Translations under genes and position numbers: made by a program | Part shown: in pieces, positions 1 through 8,762 of the stretch | Layout: each line of letters opens with the position of its first letter | Numbering within the stretch: the stretch's first letter is position 1 | The notes under the pieces: model-generated | Told to the model about the DNA's origin: nothing | The model's database searches: none | What the model saw: the letters and a program-made list of their open reading frames with translations, nothing else | Assembly (NCBI GenBank): GCA_030685215.1 | Contig: JAUXQB010000053.1 | Location: forward strand, 1 to 35,527 | DNA: 35,527 bases | Reading direction: 5' to 3' | From: Actinomycetota bacterium | GTDB taxonomy: Bacteria > Actinomycetota > Acidimicrobiia > Acidimicrobiales > Ilumatobacteraceae

Positions 1-645
1 TTCGTCTCGCTCGACGCCGGTCGCATCGAGCTGGAAGGTCGCGACATCACCGACATGGCCGCGAGCGGACGGGCGGCGGCCGGGCTCGGTCGCAGCTTCC
101 AAGATGCGCGCCTGTTCCCCGACATGACCGTGCAGGAGACACTGGCCGTGTCGTTGGAGCGCTGGGTGAAGAGCCGCAGCGCGCTCGCGGCCGCACTGCG
201 CCTGCCGGCGGTGTTCGACGACGAATCACGCACCAAGCTGCGCGTGCACGAACTGATCGAACTGATGAACCTCGGCGACTACCGCAACTCGTTCGTCCGC
301 GAGCTGAGCACCGGCACGCGGCGCGTGGTCGACCTCGCGTGCATCGCTGCGCACCGACCGGTGATGGTGCTGCTCGACGAACCGAGCAGCGGCATCGCAC
401 AGCGCGAGGTGGAGGCGCTGGCGCCGGTCCTGCAGCGCCTGCGCGACGAGATGGGTGCCAGCCTGTTGGTGATCGAGCACGACATTCCGCTCATCTCCAC
501 CATCAGCGATCGGCTCGTCGCGCTCGACCAGGGAGCCGTCCTCACCGACGGCTCCCCGACTGATGTTCTCAATCACCCTGACGTGATAGAGAGCTACTTG
601 GGGAACAACACAGCGGCGCGAGAGCGCAGCGGCACAAGGGGGTAG
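1..645 (+). CDS. ABC transporter ATP-binding protein, branched-chain amino acid type (5' end outside window)
   Basis: The frame is open from base 1, so the protein is cut at its N-terminus and the Walker A region is outside the window. What remains reads like the second half of a LivG/UrtD-type ATPase: GLGRSFQDARLFPDMTV (Q-loop region), a signature loop written LSTGTRR instead of LSGGQ, Walker B VMVLLDEPSSG, and the switch histidine in LLVIEHD. Such ATPases drive import of branched-chain amino acids, urea or related small molecules with two membrane permeases. The next gene, starting 2 nt after the stop, is the matching substrate-binding protein, so the two are almost certainly co-transcribed. 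From memory LSTGTRR recurs in a subgroup of actinobacterial transporters; the substrate cannot be told. Confidence 0.93.
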   Translation, partial: FVSLDAGRIELEGRDITDMAASGRAAAGLGRSFQDARLFPDMTVQETLAVSLERWVKSRSALAAALRLPAVFDDESRTKLRVHELIELMNLGDYRNSFVRELSTGTRRVVDLACIAAHRPVMVLLDEPSSGIAQREVEALAPVLQRLRDEMGASLLVIEHDIPLISTISDRLVALDQGAVLTDGSPTDVLNHPDVIESYLGNNTAARERSGTRG

Positions 646-647
646 CC

Positions 648-2429
648 ATGCAACCGGCAAGCGCATCGGGAGCAACAGGGGGCAGCAACCGGCAGCTGAA
701 ACGATGGGGGCCCATTGCTGGCGTCGCCGCGGTTCTCGCCATCGGCGCCGGCGTGCTCATCGCCACGGGGGGTGACGACGAGGAAGCGGCAGACACCACG
801 ACGACCGAAGCGGTGGTCGACACCACCGCGCCCACCACCGACACCGACCCGCCCGACACGGGCAGCACGCCCGACACCAGCGAGCCGGCCGGGGAGATCA
901 CCTTCCCGCTCACCTACTCGCAGGCCGTCGAGCAAGGCGTCGAAGATCAGGTCGACTGGGGCGATCGCTGCGACACCAGCACCGGCCGGTTGGCCGTGCC
1001 CGACTACTTCGCACCCGAGTGCTACGCACCGTTCACCGGCGACAACGGCGGTTCCACCGCCACCGGTGTGACCGCCGAGGAGATCACGGTGGTGTACTAC
1101 GAAGGTCAGGCCAACGACCCGATCATCGCGTACATCACCGACGCCATCTCCGTCGACGACACCAACGAGCAGCAGTTCGAGACCATGCGCGGCCTCGTCG
1201 ACTACTACGAGGCCTTCTACGAGATGTACGGCCGCACCATCAACCTCGTCACCTTCGAGGGCACCGGTGGGGCACAGGACGAAGTGGCAGCACGTGCCGA
1301 CGCCGCGGCCATCGTCGAGCAGTACAACCCGTTCGTGGTGCTCGGTGGTCCGGCGCTCACCAGTGCGTTCGGCGACGAACTGGCTGCACGCGACACGCTG
1401 TGCATCAGCTGCACACCCGGTCAGCCGGCCGAGTTCTACAGCGAGCGCGATCCGTACGTGTGGGGTCTCGACGGCAGCGCACTGCAGAAGCAGGCGCACG
1501 TGCTCGAGTTCCTCGAGAAGCAGATCATCGGCAAGGCCGCCGAGTTCGGTGGCCATGCGGTGAAGGAGCAGCCGCGCAAGTTCGGTCTCCTCTACCTGGA
1601 GAGCAGCGGTGCCTCGAAGGATCTCGCCGACAGGTTCGCCGCGGAGATGGAGGCGCTCGGTGCACCGTTCGCCGAGGTCGTCCCCTACGAGCTGAACCCG
1701 GCCACCATCCAGCAGACCGCAGTGCAGGTCATCACGAAGATGAAGGCGGCCGGCGTCACGTCGATCGTGTTCAGCGGCGACCCGGTCGCTCCTCGCGACT
1801 TCACCAAGGAAGCCACCGCACAGGAGTACTTCCCGGAGTGGATCGTGGCGGCCAGCACGCTGGTCGACGTGACCGCATTCGCTCGAACGTACGACCAGCA
1901 GCAGTGGTCGCACGCGTTCGGTGTCACCCAGCTCGCTACTCGTGGGAACCCCACGACCACCGGGGCCTACGCGAACTACGAGTGGTTCACCGGTCAGGCG
2001 CCCGCCGCCGACGACACCATCGGTGTCATCGCGCCGGCGCCGGCGCTGTTCTTCGCGGTGCTGCAGGGCATCGGCCCGAACCTCACCGCCGAAGGCTTCC
2101 GCGACGCGGCGTTCGCCGCTGAGGGAACTCGGCCCGGTATCAGCCAGCCCTACTTGACGTACGGCGACAAGGGCTACTGGGACGGCGTGGCCGACTACCA
2201 GGGTGTCGACGACGCCACCGTGTTCTGGTGGGATCCGGTGGCAACCGGTCAGGACGAGATCCGTCGTGACGGCACCGGCATGTACCAGTACGTCGACGGC
2301 GGGCTTCGCTACCTGCCCGGCGCATGGACCAGCGACGAGAAGCTGTTCGATCCGGAAGGCGCGGTGAGCATCTACCTCGAACCGCCAGCCGGTGAGGAAC
2401 GCGGCGACTACCCCAGCCCCGCAGGCTGA
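648..2429 (+). CDS. ABC transporter substrate-binding protein (periplasmic-binding-protein type I, Leu/Ile/Val-like)
   Basis: 593 aa. The N-terminus has one hydrophobic segment (about residues 24-42, ending GVLIATGG) followed by an acidic, Thr/Pro-rich linker (residues 43-85). This indicates a secreted protein held at the outer face of the membrane; there is no lipobox cysteine. The rest fits an extended type I periplasmic-binding fold: GVTAEEITVVYYEG opens the ligand domain, and VVLGGPALTSAFGDEL and GVTSIVFSGDPVAP match the ribose-fold strands. A Shine-Dalgarno-like AAGGGGG lies 5 nt before the ATG. It follows the ABC ATPase by 2 nt and is closed by a strong hairpin terminator, so it is the last gene of the transporter operon. 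At nearly 600 aa it is longer than classical LivK (about 370 aa). The ligand is unknown. Confidence 0.88.
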   Translation: MQPASASGATGGSNRQLKRWGPIAGVAAVLAIGAGVLIATGGDDEEAADTTTTEAVVDTTAPTTDTDPPDTGSTPDTSEPAGEITFPLTYSQAVEQGVEDQVDWGDRCDTSTGRLAVPDYFAPECYAPFTGDNGGSTATGVTAEEITVVYYEGQANDPIIAYITDAISVDDTNEQQFETMRGLVDYYEAFYEMYGRTINLVTFEGTGGAQDEVAARADAAAIVEQYNPFVVLGGPALTSAFGDELAARDTLCISCTPGQPAEFYSERDPYVWGLDGSALQKQAHVLEFLEKQIIGKAAEFGGHAVKEQPRKFGLLYLESSGASKDLADRFAAEMEALGAPFAEVVPYELNPATIQQTAVQVITKMKAAGVTSIVFSGDPVAPRDFTKEATAQEYFPEWIVAASTLVDVTAFARTYDQQQWSHAFGVTQLATRGNPTTTGAYANYEWFTGQAPAADDTIGVIAPAPALFFAVLQGIGPNLTAEGFRDAAFAAEGTRPGISQPYLTYGDKGYWDGVADYQGVDDATVFWWDPVATGQDEIRRDGTGMYQYVDGGLRYLPGAWTSDEKLFDPEGAVSIYLEPPAGEERGDYPSPAG

Positions 2430-2441
2430 GCCGACGCAACG

Positions 2442-2489
2442 AGGGCCGGGTGGTGCTGTCGAGCACCCCCGGCCCTTCGCCGTTTTCGC
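2442..2489 (+). terminator. Rho-independent terminator after the ABC operon
   Basis: AGGGCCGGGTGGTGCT (2442-2457) pairs with AGCACCCCCGGCCCT (2462-2476) around a 4-nt GTCG loop. This gives about 15 GC-rich base pairs with one bulged T. It is followed by a short T run (TTTT at about 2483-2486). It sits 13 nt after the stop of the substrate-binding gene and before the convergent ung gene. Confidence 0.8.
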
Positions 2490-2510
2490 GCTCCTGATCG
2501 TCGACTGCCG

Positions 2511-3182
2511 TCAGTCGGGCAGCGACCAGTCGATCGGCTCGAGCCCGGCGGCCTCCAGCGCGGCGTTGGCGCGGCTGAACGGTCGGCTGCCGAAGAACCC
2601 GTTGTGCGCGCTCAGCGGCGACGGGTGCGCCGATTCGAGCACGACATGGCGAGTGAGATCGATGAGCGACTTCTTCTTGCGGGCCGCCGCGCCCCACAGC
2701 AGGAACACCACCCGCTCTTGCTTGCCGTTGACCGTGCGCAGCACTTCGTCGGTGAACAGCTCCCAGCCCTTGCCCTGGTGGCTGGCAGCCTCGCCGGCCC
2801 GAACGGTGAGCGTGGTGTTGAGCAGCAGCACGCCTTGGCGGGCCCATGCCTCCAGGTTGCCGTGCGAGGGGATCGGCAGCGCGAGGTCGCTGTGCAGTTC
2901 CTTGTAGATGTTGGCCAGCGACGGCGGCACCGCCACGCCACGGCGCACGGAGAAGCACAGCCCGTGCGCCTGCTGGGGGCCGTGGTACGGGTCTTGCCCG
3001 AGGATGACCACCCGCGTGTCGGCGTACGACGTGAGGTGCAGCGCGGCGAACACGTCGGGCTGCGGTGGGAAGACGGTGTAGCGGGCACGCTGCTCGGCGA
3101 CGAACCGCTGCAGCTGTTCCCAGTACGGCTTGGCGAACTCGCCGCGCAGCACCGGGTTCCAGTCGGTCGTCTGTGTTGCCAC
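2511..3182 (-). CDS. ung: Uracil-DNA glycosylase, family 1
   Basis: 223 aa from a GTG start; an upstream in-frame ATG would add 54 unrelated residues and overlap the neighbouring gene. Removes uracil from DNA by cleaving the N-glycosidic bond, the first step of base-excision repair. Family-1 motifs are complete: GQDPYHG at residues 62-68 with catalytic Asp64, LNTTLTV near 121-127 (uracil-contacting Asn122), and the intercalation loop HPSPLSA with catalytic His186 followed by GFFGSRPF. Length is normal for the family. The box CATACT at 3189-3194 lies 6 nt before the GTG, which fits a leaderless transcript. The gene starts 37 nt after the end of the anti-sigma gene on the same strand. Confidence 0.97.
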   Translation of the reverse strand: MATQTTDWNPVLRGEFAKPYWEQLQRFVAEQRARYTVFPPQPDVFAALHLTSYADTRVVILGQDPYHGPQQAHGLCFSVRRGVAVPPSLANIYKELHSDLALPIPSHGNLEAWARQGVLLLNTTLTVRAGEAASHQGKGWELFTDEVLRTVNGKQERVVFLLWGAAARKKKSLIDLTRHVVLESAHPSPLSAHNGFFGSRPFSRANAALEAAGLEPIDWSLPD

Positions 3183-3219
3183 GCGCCCAGTATGGACCGT
3201 GCGACGCGAGCCAGATTGC

Positions 3220-3951
3220 TCAGGTGGCCTGTTCGCGGATGTCGGGCACCATCGATCCGCCGACCAGGTCGATGCGGATCTCGGTGCGATGGGCGGCCGA
3301 CTCGAAGCGCACCTCCACCCGGTCGCCCGACGCCTTGCGCACATCGGCCGCGAAGCCGGTGGCGGGTGACGACGACACGAGCGTGAGGGTGCCGTTCTGC
3401 ATGCGCACGGTCACCGAGCCACCGACGCCGCTGAAGGTCTGCGTGACCGGAGCGGGTGGCGTGGTGGCGGGCGAGGTGCTGGCCGTCGTGGATGCCGTGG
3501 TCGTCGGTGTGGTGGCCGGTGTCGACGAGGTGGGTGTCGACGATGAAGGCGTCGAACCACCGGGTGCGGAGCCGGTCGGAGTGGTCGCTCCCGGTGCAGT
3601 GACGGTGGGCGTGCTCACGGGCGTGACGGACGAGTTCGTCGAGCCGTCGGTCACCGGCACCAGCGACTGGTCGGGCGACGACGACAGCGTGTCGGTGGAG
3701 CCGGGCAGGGAGTCGCGCTCGCCGGTGCTGTCGCCGGGACGAACGGTGTCGCTGCCCGGTTGGCGTGTCCCGGCGAACACCGCGGCGGCGAACAGCAGGC
3801 TGCATGCAGCGCCGCTCACCACCGCCGCGCGGCGACGCTTCACCTGACGGACGCGTCCCTGCACCTGCTGGAACGCGACGTTCACGTCGGGGAACGGCCC
3901 GCCGGTGCGGCCGAGCAGGTTCTCCAGGTCGGGGTCGTGGAACTCGTTCAT
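3220..3951 (-). CDS. Putative membrane-anchored anti-sigma factor with Thr/Ser/Pro-rich extracytoplasmic stalk
   Basis: 243 aa. Residues 1-40 form a short cytoplasmic head ending in a basic patch (VKRRR). Residues about 42-60 are a single membrane segment. Residues 65-165 are a low-complexity Thr/Ser/Pro/Ala linker, and the last 75 or so residues are a small beta-rich domain containing [12 protein letters not shown]. The start ATG overlaps the stop of the ECF sigma gene (ATGA), so the two are translationally coupled, and this pairing plus topology is the argument for an anti-sigma role. I see no zinc anti-sigma motif (HxxxCxxC) and do not recognise the C-terminal domain. It could instead be a membrane sensor or another partner of the sigma factor. 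Confidence 0.7.
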   Translation of the reverse strand: MNEFHDPDLENLLGRTGGPFPDVNVAFQQVQGRVRQVKRRRAAVVSGAACSLLFAAAVFAGTRQPGSDTVRPGDSTGERDSLPGSTDTLSSSPDQSLVPVTDGSTNSSVTPVSTPTVTAPGATTPTGSAPGGSTPSSSTPTSSTPATTPTTTASTTASTSPATTPPAPVTQTFSGVGGSVTVRMQNGTLTLVSSSPATGFAADVRKASGDRVEVRFESAAHRTEIRIDLVGGSMVPDIREQAT

Positions 3952-4517
3952 CGGGCTTCCTCGCCGTGAGCAGTGGCCGGGTGGTGCGCGGTGAACACGG
4001 TCTTCAGGCGGTCTCTGCCGCGGTTGAGGTGGAACTTCACTGCGCCTTCGCTGATGTCGAGTGCGTGGGCCACTTCGGCCACGCTGAGCCCGTTCACGTA
4101 GAACAGTGCCATCGCCAATCGCATCTGGCGCGGCAGTTCGGCGAGCAGCGCGGTCACGTCGGTGCCGTCGGACCAGTCCATCGCCTCCGGTCGGGCATCG
4201 AGCTGGAGACGCTCGATCGCCTTCTCCTTGCGACCGCGACGGCGGTGGTCGTCGCGGAGGCGGTTGATCGCCACTCGTCGGATCCAGCCGACCGGGTCGT
4301 CGTAGCGCTGGATCCGTCGCCAGTGGAGGTGCGCCTTCACGAACGCTTCCTGCACCGCGTCGGCCGCCGATTCCTGGCTGCCGGAGACCACGGTCAACGC
4401 ACGGACCAACCGCGGGTAGTGCGCGCGGAACAGCGATTCGAGGTCGTGAACGACGGCGATCTCCGTCACGTTCTGAAGATCACCTACTTCGCTCATCAGG
4501 CCTGCCAGTGCTCGCAC
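3948..4517 (-). CDS. RNA polymerase ECF (sigma-70 family) sigma factor
   Basis: 189 aa. Region 2 runs over about residues 25-95: LFRAHYPRLVRALTVVSG, ADAVQEAFVKAH, and the -10-recognition segment with RIQRYDDPVGWIRRVAINRLRD. Region 4 is at about residues 120-180 with LPRQMRLAMALFYVNGLS and the helix-turn-helix VAHALDISEGAVKFHLNRGRDRL. Together these define an ECF sigma factor, which directs RNA polymerase to a small regulon in response to a signal relayed by its anti-sigma. The GTG at 4517 is chosen because a possible ECF promoter ends 7 nt upstream; ATG at 4496 (MSEVGD) is an alternative. Its stop overlaps the start of the putative anti-sigma gene by 4 nt. A lipoprotein gene diverges from it. 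Confidence 0.93.
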   Translation of the reverse strand: MRALAGLMSEVGDLQNVTEIAVVHDLESLFRAHYPRLVRALTVVSGSQESAADAVQEAFVKAHLHWRRIQRYDDPVGWIRRVAINRLRDDHRRRGRKEKAIERLQLDARPEAMDWSDGTDVTALLAELPRQMRLAMALFYVNGLSVAEVAHALDISEGAVKFHLNRGRDRLKTVFTAHHPATAHGEEAR

Positions 4518-4524
4518 GGAGAAG

Positions 4525-4550
4525 TCACGTCGGCACGGTGCCTGAGGTTT
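4525..4550 (-). promoter_or_regulatory. Candidate ECF-type autoregulatory promoter
   Basis: On the minus strand AAACC (4550-4546) is followed after 16 nt by CGTGA (4529-4525). This resembles the AAC-N16/17-CGT layout of many ECF promoters, and the sigma gene's GTG lies 7 nt further on. That would make the transcript leaderless and the gene self-activated. The match is short and could be chance. Confidence 0.3.
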
Positions 4551-4651
4551 GGTCGGGTGTGAAGAGATCTTGCCGAAAGAAGTGCAAGAGTTGGACCGAT
4601 CTTGGATCGAGTCGTTGTGTTCGCACCGGTGACCACATCGAAGGAGCCCTC

Positions 4652-5554
4652 ATGACCAGTTCCCGCCCACGCGCGATCGCACTCCTCGTGGCCGCGCTGC
4701 TGCTCGCGTCAGCATGCAGCGACAGCAAGAAGATCACCGGTGCCGATGGCACCTCCACCTCGGTTCCCGTCACCTCGACCAGCAGCACGGTCGTCGACGC
4801 CTCGACCAGCACGTCGGTGCCGGCGTCGGTGGCGGAGACCACCGCGGCACCCACCACCGTGCCGGCGCCGGCCACCACCGCTGCCACGCCCACCACCACT
4901 GGCAGTGGAGGCGCTGGTGTGCGACTGGGGCAGCCGACCAACCTGCAGGCCGCGAGCGCGCCAGTCGTCAGCCTGCCGTCGGGGTTCCTCTGCGACGGCT
5001 CCGACCCGGGCATCCCCGGCTGGGTGGTGGAGGACTGCCAGCAGATGCCGTCGTACAACGCGGGCGTCACCACGTTGGTGGCACGCAGTACCGGCGACGG
5101 CAGCTTCGCCGTGTTCGTGCTGTTCCAGGAGGAAGGCGCGCTGCGCAGCACGTTCGAGGCCTACGAGCCCGGTGCCGGCACGTGGGAGTCGGTGACCGTG
5201 CAGCTCGGCGACTACCACTTCGACGACGGGGCCGAGATCTGGGTCGGCTACCGCTACGCCGGCACGGGTAGCTTCCTCGACCTCGACGTGATCGACCCGC
5301 AGCCGGAGGGCCCCGACTTCCCGGCCACCCGCAACTTCTTCCTCGGTGGCCTGCAGGGCCTCGACGGCGGCCAGGTCGACCTGCACCCCGGCGGCGCCAC
5401 CGTGCTCACTTCCGTGTACGCCGGTAGCGACCCCAACTGCTGCCCGAGCAGCTTCCTGGTGCGCGAGATCACCTGGGCGGCGAACGAGTGGCGCATCGAT
5501 GCCGGCACCACCTACCCCGCCGCCAGCACCCCCGACGTCTTCACCGACTTCTGA
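4652..5554 (+). CDS. Secreted lipoprotein of unknown function with Thr-rich linker
   Basis: 300 aa. The first 22 residues are a lipoprotein signal with the lipobox LASAC (Cys22), so the mature protein is expected to be lipid-anchored outside the membrane. Residues about 30-85 are a Thr/Ser/Pro/Ala linker. The C-terminal ~200 residues form a globular domain with five cysteines (in FLCDGSD, EDCQQM, NCCPSS), likely disulfide-bonded. I do not recognise a catalytic motif. The ATG at 4652 is preceded by AAGGAG with 5-nt spacing, an unusually clear ribosome binding site for this window. It is transcribed divergently from the ECF sigma gene, so it is a candidate member of that regulon. Confidence 0.82.
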   Translation: MTSSRPRAIALLVAALLLASACSDSKKITGADGTSTSVPVTSTSSTVVDASTSTSVPASVAETTAAPTTVPAPATTAATPTTTGSGGAGVRLGQPTNLQAASAPVVSLPSGFLCDGSDPGIPGWVVEDCQQMPSYNAGVTTLVARSTGDGSFAVFVLFQEEGALRSTFEAYEPGAGTWESVTVQLGDYHFDDGAEIWVGYRYAGTGSFLDLDVIDPQPEGPDFPATRNFFLGGLQGLDGGQVDLHPGGATVLTSVYAGSDPNCCPSSFLVREITWAANEWRIDAGTTYPAASTPDVFTDF

Positions 5555-5598
5555 GCGACTGCCCTCACGGCAGGAACCGTCGGCGAGCGGGTCGGCCT

Positions 5599-5628
5599 GT
5601 CAGGCTCGGACGGCTGCGGCACTAGGTT
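5599..5628 (+). promoter_or_regulatory. Leaderless promoter of the LAL regulator gene
   Basis: TAGGTT at 5623-5628 ends 8 nt before the GTG start at 5637. A weak -35-like TGTCAG lies at 5599-5604 with 18-nt spacing. There is no Shine-Dalgarno sequence before the GTG. Confidence 0.5.
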
Positions 5629-5636
5629 CTCCGGGC

Positions 5637-8249
5637 GTGGGAGACGATCCGGCCATCGCCGTGCGCAGCTGGGAGTTCATGCTGCGCCAGGCGGAGGTCG
5701 TTCGCCTCGCGCAACTGCTGGCCGATCCGTCTCACCCGACGGTGCTGGTGGCCGGCGAGGCGGGCGTGGGCAAGAGCCGGCTGACCGAGCACGTGTTGCA
5801 GCGACACCTGCTGGGGGGCGCGCCCGGGCGTCGCTGCTTGGCCAGCTCGTCGCTCGCGGAGGTCCCCTTCGGTGCACTCGTCGGCCTGGTGCCGGCTCAC
5901 CACATGGCCGCGGTCGCGGCCGGCACGCAGCAGCTCAGCGTGTTCTCGATGGTGCGCGAGCACATCCTCGACAGTGGCGCCACCGACCACCGTCCGTTCG
6001 TCATCTGCGTCGACGACCTGCACCATCTCGACGATGCCTCGTGCGGACTGCTCGTGCAGCTCACCGGCAACGCACCCGTGCAGCTGCTCGCGACCTACCG
6101 CAGCGGCGAACCGCTGCCCGACGGCGCGCTGCCGTTGTGGACCGCCAGCACCGCGGTCAGGCTCGACATCGCGCCGTTCGATCGCGACGACACCGACGAG
6201 ATCGTGCAGCGCATCATGGGCGCCACCACTCCCGAGGTGAGCGAGGCACTCTGGCAGCAGTCGCGCGGCAACGCGCTGTACCTGCGCGAGCTCATCGTCG
6301 GCTCCGTCGCAGCGCGGCGCATCGTGATGCACGCGGGCACCTGGGTGCTCGCCCAACCCTTGGTCGGTTCCGCTCACCTCGGCGAGTACCTGCTGCAGCG
6401 CGTACGCCACCTCGACGACGCTGCCCGGCGACTGGTCGACATGCTCGCGCTCTGCCAGCCGTTGCCACTGGCGATGTTCGACCGCGACGAGCTGAGGTCA
6501 CTCGATCAGCTGATCCATGCCGGTGTGGTCAACGCGGCGGGCGACCCTGCGACGGCCGACGTGCGACTGGCGCACCCGATCTACGCCGAGGTGATCAGAG
6601 CTCACATCTCGGCGGTGAGCGAGCGCGCACTGCTCGGCGAAGCAGTGGCGCGCATCCAGGCACACCGCCGGCCGGGCGACGACCTGCGCGTCATCGTGTG
6701 GCAGCTCGACGCCGGCGAGTCGCCGTCGCTCGACGACCTCGTGCAGGCGGCCCGCGCGGCCATGGCAGGGCGCGACATGCTGCTGGCCTGCCGGCTCACG
6801 CGCGCCGCGCAGGCGATCAGCCCGAACCACCCCGCTGCCTCGTTGGTGCTCTCCGACGCGCTGTACGAGATGGGGGAGTTCACCGCGTCGGCAGCGGAGG
6901 CCACCGGCGCACTCGGCGCGGCGAGTCCCGACGAGCAGGCCTCGCTGGTGGCTTCGCTCTACCGCACCCACATGTGGGGTCTCGACGACGCCGACGGTGC
7001 GCTGGAAGTGGTCGAGTTCGCGCAGGCGTTCACGCCACCCGGCCCGGCCCACGTGCGACTCGGCATCGCGGTGGCCAACGCGCTCACGTTCAGCGATCGC
7101 CCCGCGGAGGCCATCGATCGTCTGCCGGTGATCACCGACGATGTCGACGATCTCGATCTGCGACTGCACCACGCGGTGGAAGAAGCCGCGCTCAGCCAGT
7201 TGGGCCGAACCGCCGATGCTGTGCAGCGGCCGCTGGTCGGACAGGTCGACACGTTGCAGCTGGTGGTGCGCAGCTTCGGGCTCACCGAGCACGGCTCGTT
7301 CGACGAGGCGGCCGAGATGGCGGAAGCGTTGCGCGCCGACGTGATCGGACTCGCCCGCACGCTCGACCAGATGTGGGGCGCCCTCAATGCGGCGCGAGCG
7401 CATCTGCTGGCCGGTCGACCTCGCACGGCCGCGCTGTGGGCGGGCGACGCGATGATCACCGCCGAACGCGCTGGCCTCATCACCGGCCAGTCGCTCATCA
7501 CCTCGGTGCTGGCGGCCGCGCACGCACAGCTCGGCGACCAGCGCGCCGCTGCGGTGGCAGACCAGCGCGCCGCCGAGCTGAGCGACGTGCGCGGGTTCCT
7601 CCGCGCGGAACGCGCGGTGGGCCGCGCGTGGGCCGCGTACGCGGCCAATGAGCACACGCGAGCGCGCCAGCTGCTCCTCGACGGCGCGACGCTCGCCCGT
7701 GCGGCAGGCCAGGTGGTGTCGGAGAGCTTCCTGCTCCACGAACACCTCCGCCTCGGTGGCGAGCCCGCCGCCGCTCGACTGGCCGAACTGGCGGCTGCCT
7801 CGCAATCGCCGCTCGTCGCGGCTCGAGCTGCGCACGCCACGGCGCTGGCGGCACACGATGCGACCGCGCTCGCGGGTGCCGCCGAGCAGTTCCTCGCACT
7901 CGGCGCTCGCCTCGCCGCGGCCGAGGCGTACGCCGGGGCCGCCGCGCTGGCCGCCGGTACTGCTCGTCAGGTCGCCACGTTCAGCAGCCTCTCCGAGAAG
8001 TACCGCGAGCAGTGCGAAGGGGCCGTCACGCCGTTGCTCGAGCAGCAGCGCGAGGGCCGCTCCGCAGTGGCGCTGTCGCGCCGCGAGCACGAGATCGCCG
8101 CGCTCGCGGTGTCGGGTCTCACCGCGCGCGACATCGGCGAGCGGCTGTTCCTGTCCACCCGCACGGTCGAGAACCACCTCCAGCGCGTGTACACGAAGCT
8201 CGGCGTCGCGAACCGGCACGAGCTGATCGAGTACTTCGCTCGCGACTGA
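5637..8249 (+). CDS. LAL-family LuxR transcriptional regulator with N-terminal AAA ATPase
   Basis: 870 aa from GTG. Residues 1-300 are a STAND/AAA-type ATPase: Walker A GEAGVGKS at 40-47 and Walker B FVICVDDLHHLDD at about 120-132. The middle ~450 residues are helical and alanine-rich, as expected for a TPR-like signal-sensing superhelix. The last ~58 residues are a LuxR/GerE DNA-binding helix-turn-helix: LSRREHEIAALAVSGLTA, then STRTVENHLQRVYTKLGV. Large ATP-binding LuxR (MalT-like) proteins are activated by binding an inducer and ATP, oligomerise, and recruit RNA polymerase. The target is unknown; the only downstream gene is a truncated amidase fragment. The start is supported by the TAGGTT box 8 nt upstream. 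Confidence 0.93.
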   Translation: MGDDPAIAVRSWEFMLRQAEVVRLAQLLADPSHPTVLVAGEAGVGKSRLTEHVLQRHLLGGAPGRRCLASSSLAEVPFGALVGLVPAHHMAAVAAGTQQLSVFSMVREHILDSGATDHRPFVICVDDLHHLDDASCGLLVQLTGNAPVQLLATYRSGEPLPDGALPLWTASTAVRLDIAPFDRDDTDEIVQRIMGATTPEVSEALWQQSRGNALYLRELIVGSVAARRIVMHAGTWVLAQPLVGSAHLGEYLLQRVRHLDDAARRLVDMLALCQPLPLAMFDRDELRSLDQLIHAGVVNAAGDPATADVRLAHPIYAEVIRAHISAVSERALLGEAVARIQAHRRPGDDLRVIVWQLDAGESPSLDDLVQAARAAMAGRDMLLACRLTRAAQAISPNHPAASLVLSDALYEMGEFTASAAEATGALGAASPDEQASLVASLYRTHMWGLDDADGALEVVEFAQAFTPPGPAHVRLGIAVANALTFSDRPAEAIDRLPVITDDVDDLDLRLHHAVEEAALSQLGRTADAVQRPLVGQVDTLQLVVRSFGLTEHGSFDEAAEMAEALRADVIGLARTLDQMWGALNAARAHLLAGRPRTAALWAGDAMITAERAGLITGQSLITSVLAAAHAQLGDQRAAAVADQRAAELSDVRGFLRAERAVGRAWAAYAANEHTRARQLLLDGATLARAAGQVVSESFLLHEHLRLGGEPAAARLAELAAASQSPLVAARAAHATALAAHDATALAGAAEQFLALGARLAAAEAYAGAAALAAGTARQVATFSSLSEKYREQCEGAVTPLLEQQREGRSAVALSRREHEIAALAVSGLTARDIGERLFLSTRTVENHLQRVYTKLGVANRHELIEYFARD

Positions 8250-8310
8250 GCCGGCACAGCGACGCAGGCCACCGGCGCCACGTGCCGGGAACGATCATGC
8301 CGGCGCACAG

Positions 8311-8700
8311 TTGGGTGTGCTGCGCGACGCGGTCATCGAGACCTCGAAAACCTGGGGCGACCAGCCCTACTGGCGCAAGCTGTCGTTCCCGCGCACGCCG
8401 CTGTGGAACACGCAGGTGCTGGCCGCGATGTTCAAGCTCGACGGCTCCGACTACCCGGGCGACGCCGAGATGTTGCTCACCTACCTGCTCGGCCGGCAGG
8501 GCATCGCCAACGCCACCACGGACATGTTCTGCTCCGAGATGATCGCCGCCACCTGCATGATGGTCGGGTTGCTGCAGGAAGTGCACCCGCCCAACTTCTA
8601 CGCGCCGCGCGACTTCTCCTCCGAGCCGAACGCCACTCTGCCGCTGGTGCCCGCGGCCACACTCGCCACCGAGCTGAAGGTGGTCCTGCCGCCTGACTGA
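8311..8700 (+). pseudogene. C-terminal fragment of a permuted papain-like (YiiX-type) amidase
   Basis: 129 codons from TTG, or 127 from GTG at 8317. The frame is open upstream with no ATG or GTG in the 61-nt gap after the LAL gene. The readable part resembles the C-terminal half of permuted papain-like/NlpC-P60-related hydrolases: MFCSEMIAATCMMVGLL, carrying the cysteine expected to be the nucleophile, followed by PPNFYAPRDFSSE. In this fold the catalytic His and the GD(I/V)-type opening strand lie N-terminal to the cysteine, and they are missing here. Either the gene lost its 5' half when the LAL gene became its neighbour, or it is a short stand-alone protein of related fold. The family assignment rests on motif memory only. 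Confidence 0.5.
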
Positions 8701-8750
8701 TCGGCGAGCGCCGGGCCTGAGCCGGCCGACACGTGTGTCGACGCCGGCGC

Positions 8751-8756
8751 TACGGT
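8751..8756 (+). promoter_or_regulatory. -10 box of the oxygenase gene (leaderless)
   Basis: TACGGT ends 6 nt before the ATG at 8763. The GGAGG next to the ATG has only 1-nt spacing, too close to act as a ribosome binding site, so a leaderless start is more likely. Confidence 0.45.
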
Positions 8757-8762
8757 GGAGGC

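Noticed and set aside
594-1913. Long minus-strand open frame (about 439 codons) opposite the substrate-binding gene
   Set aside because: It is a by-product of high GC on the antisense strand. It has no domain, reads as Arg/Gly/Val-rich sequence, and lies fully over a well-supported gene.
6498-8219. 573-codon minus-strand frame opposite the LAL regulator gene
   Set aside because: No recognisable motif and the composition typical of antisense frames; the plus-strand gene has clear ATPase and helix-turn-helix motifs.
8757-8761. GGAGG as the ribosome binding site of the oxygenase gene
   Set aside because: Only 1 nt separates it from the ATG, too short for a functional Shine-Dalgarno interaction.
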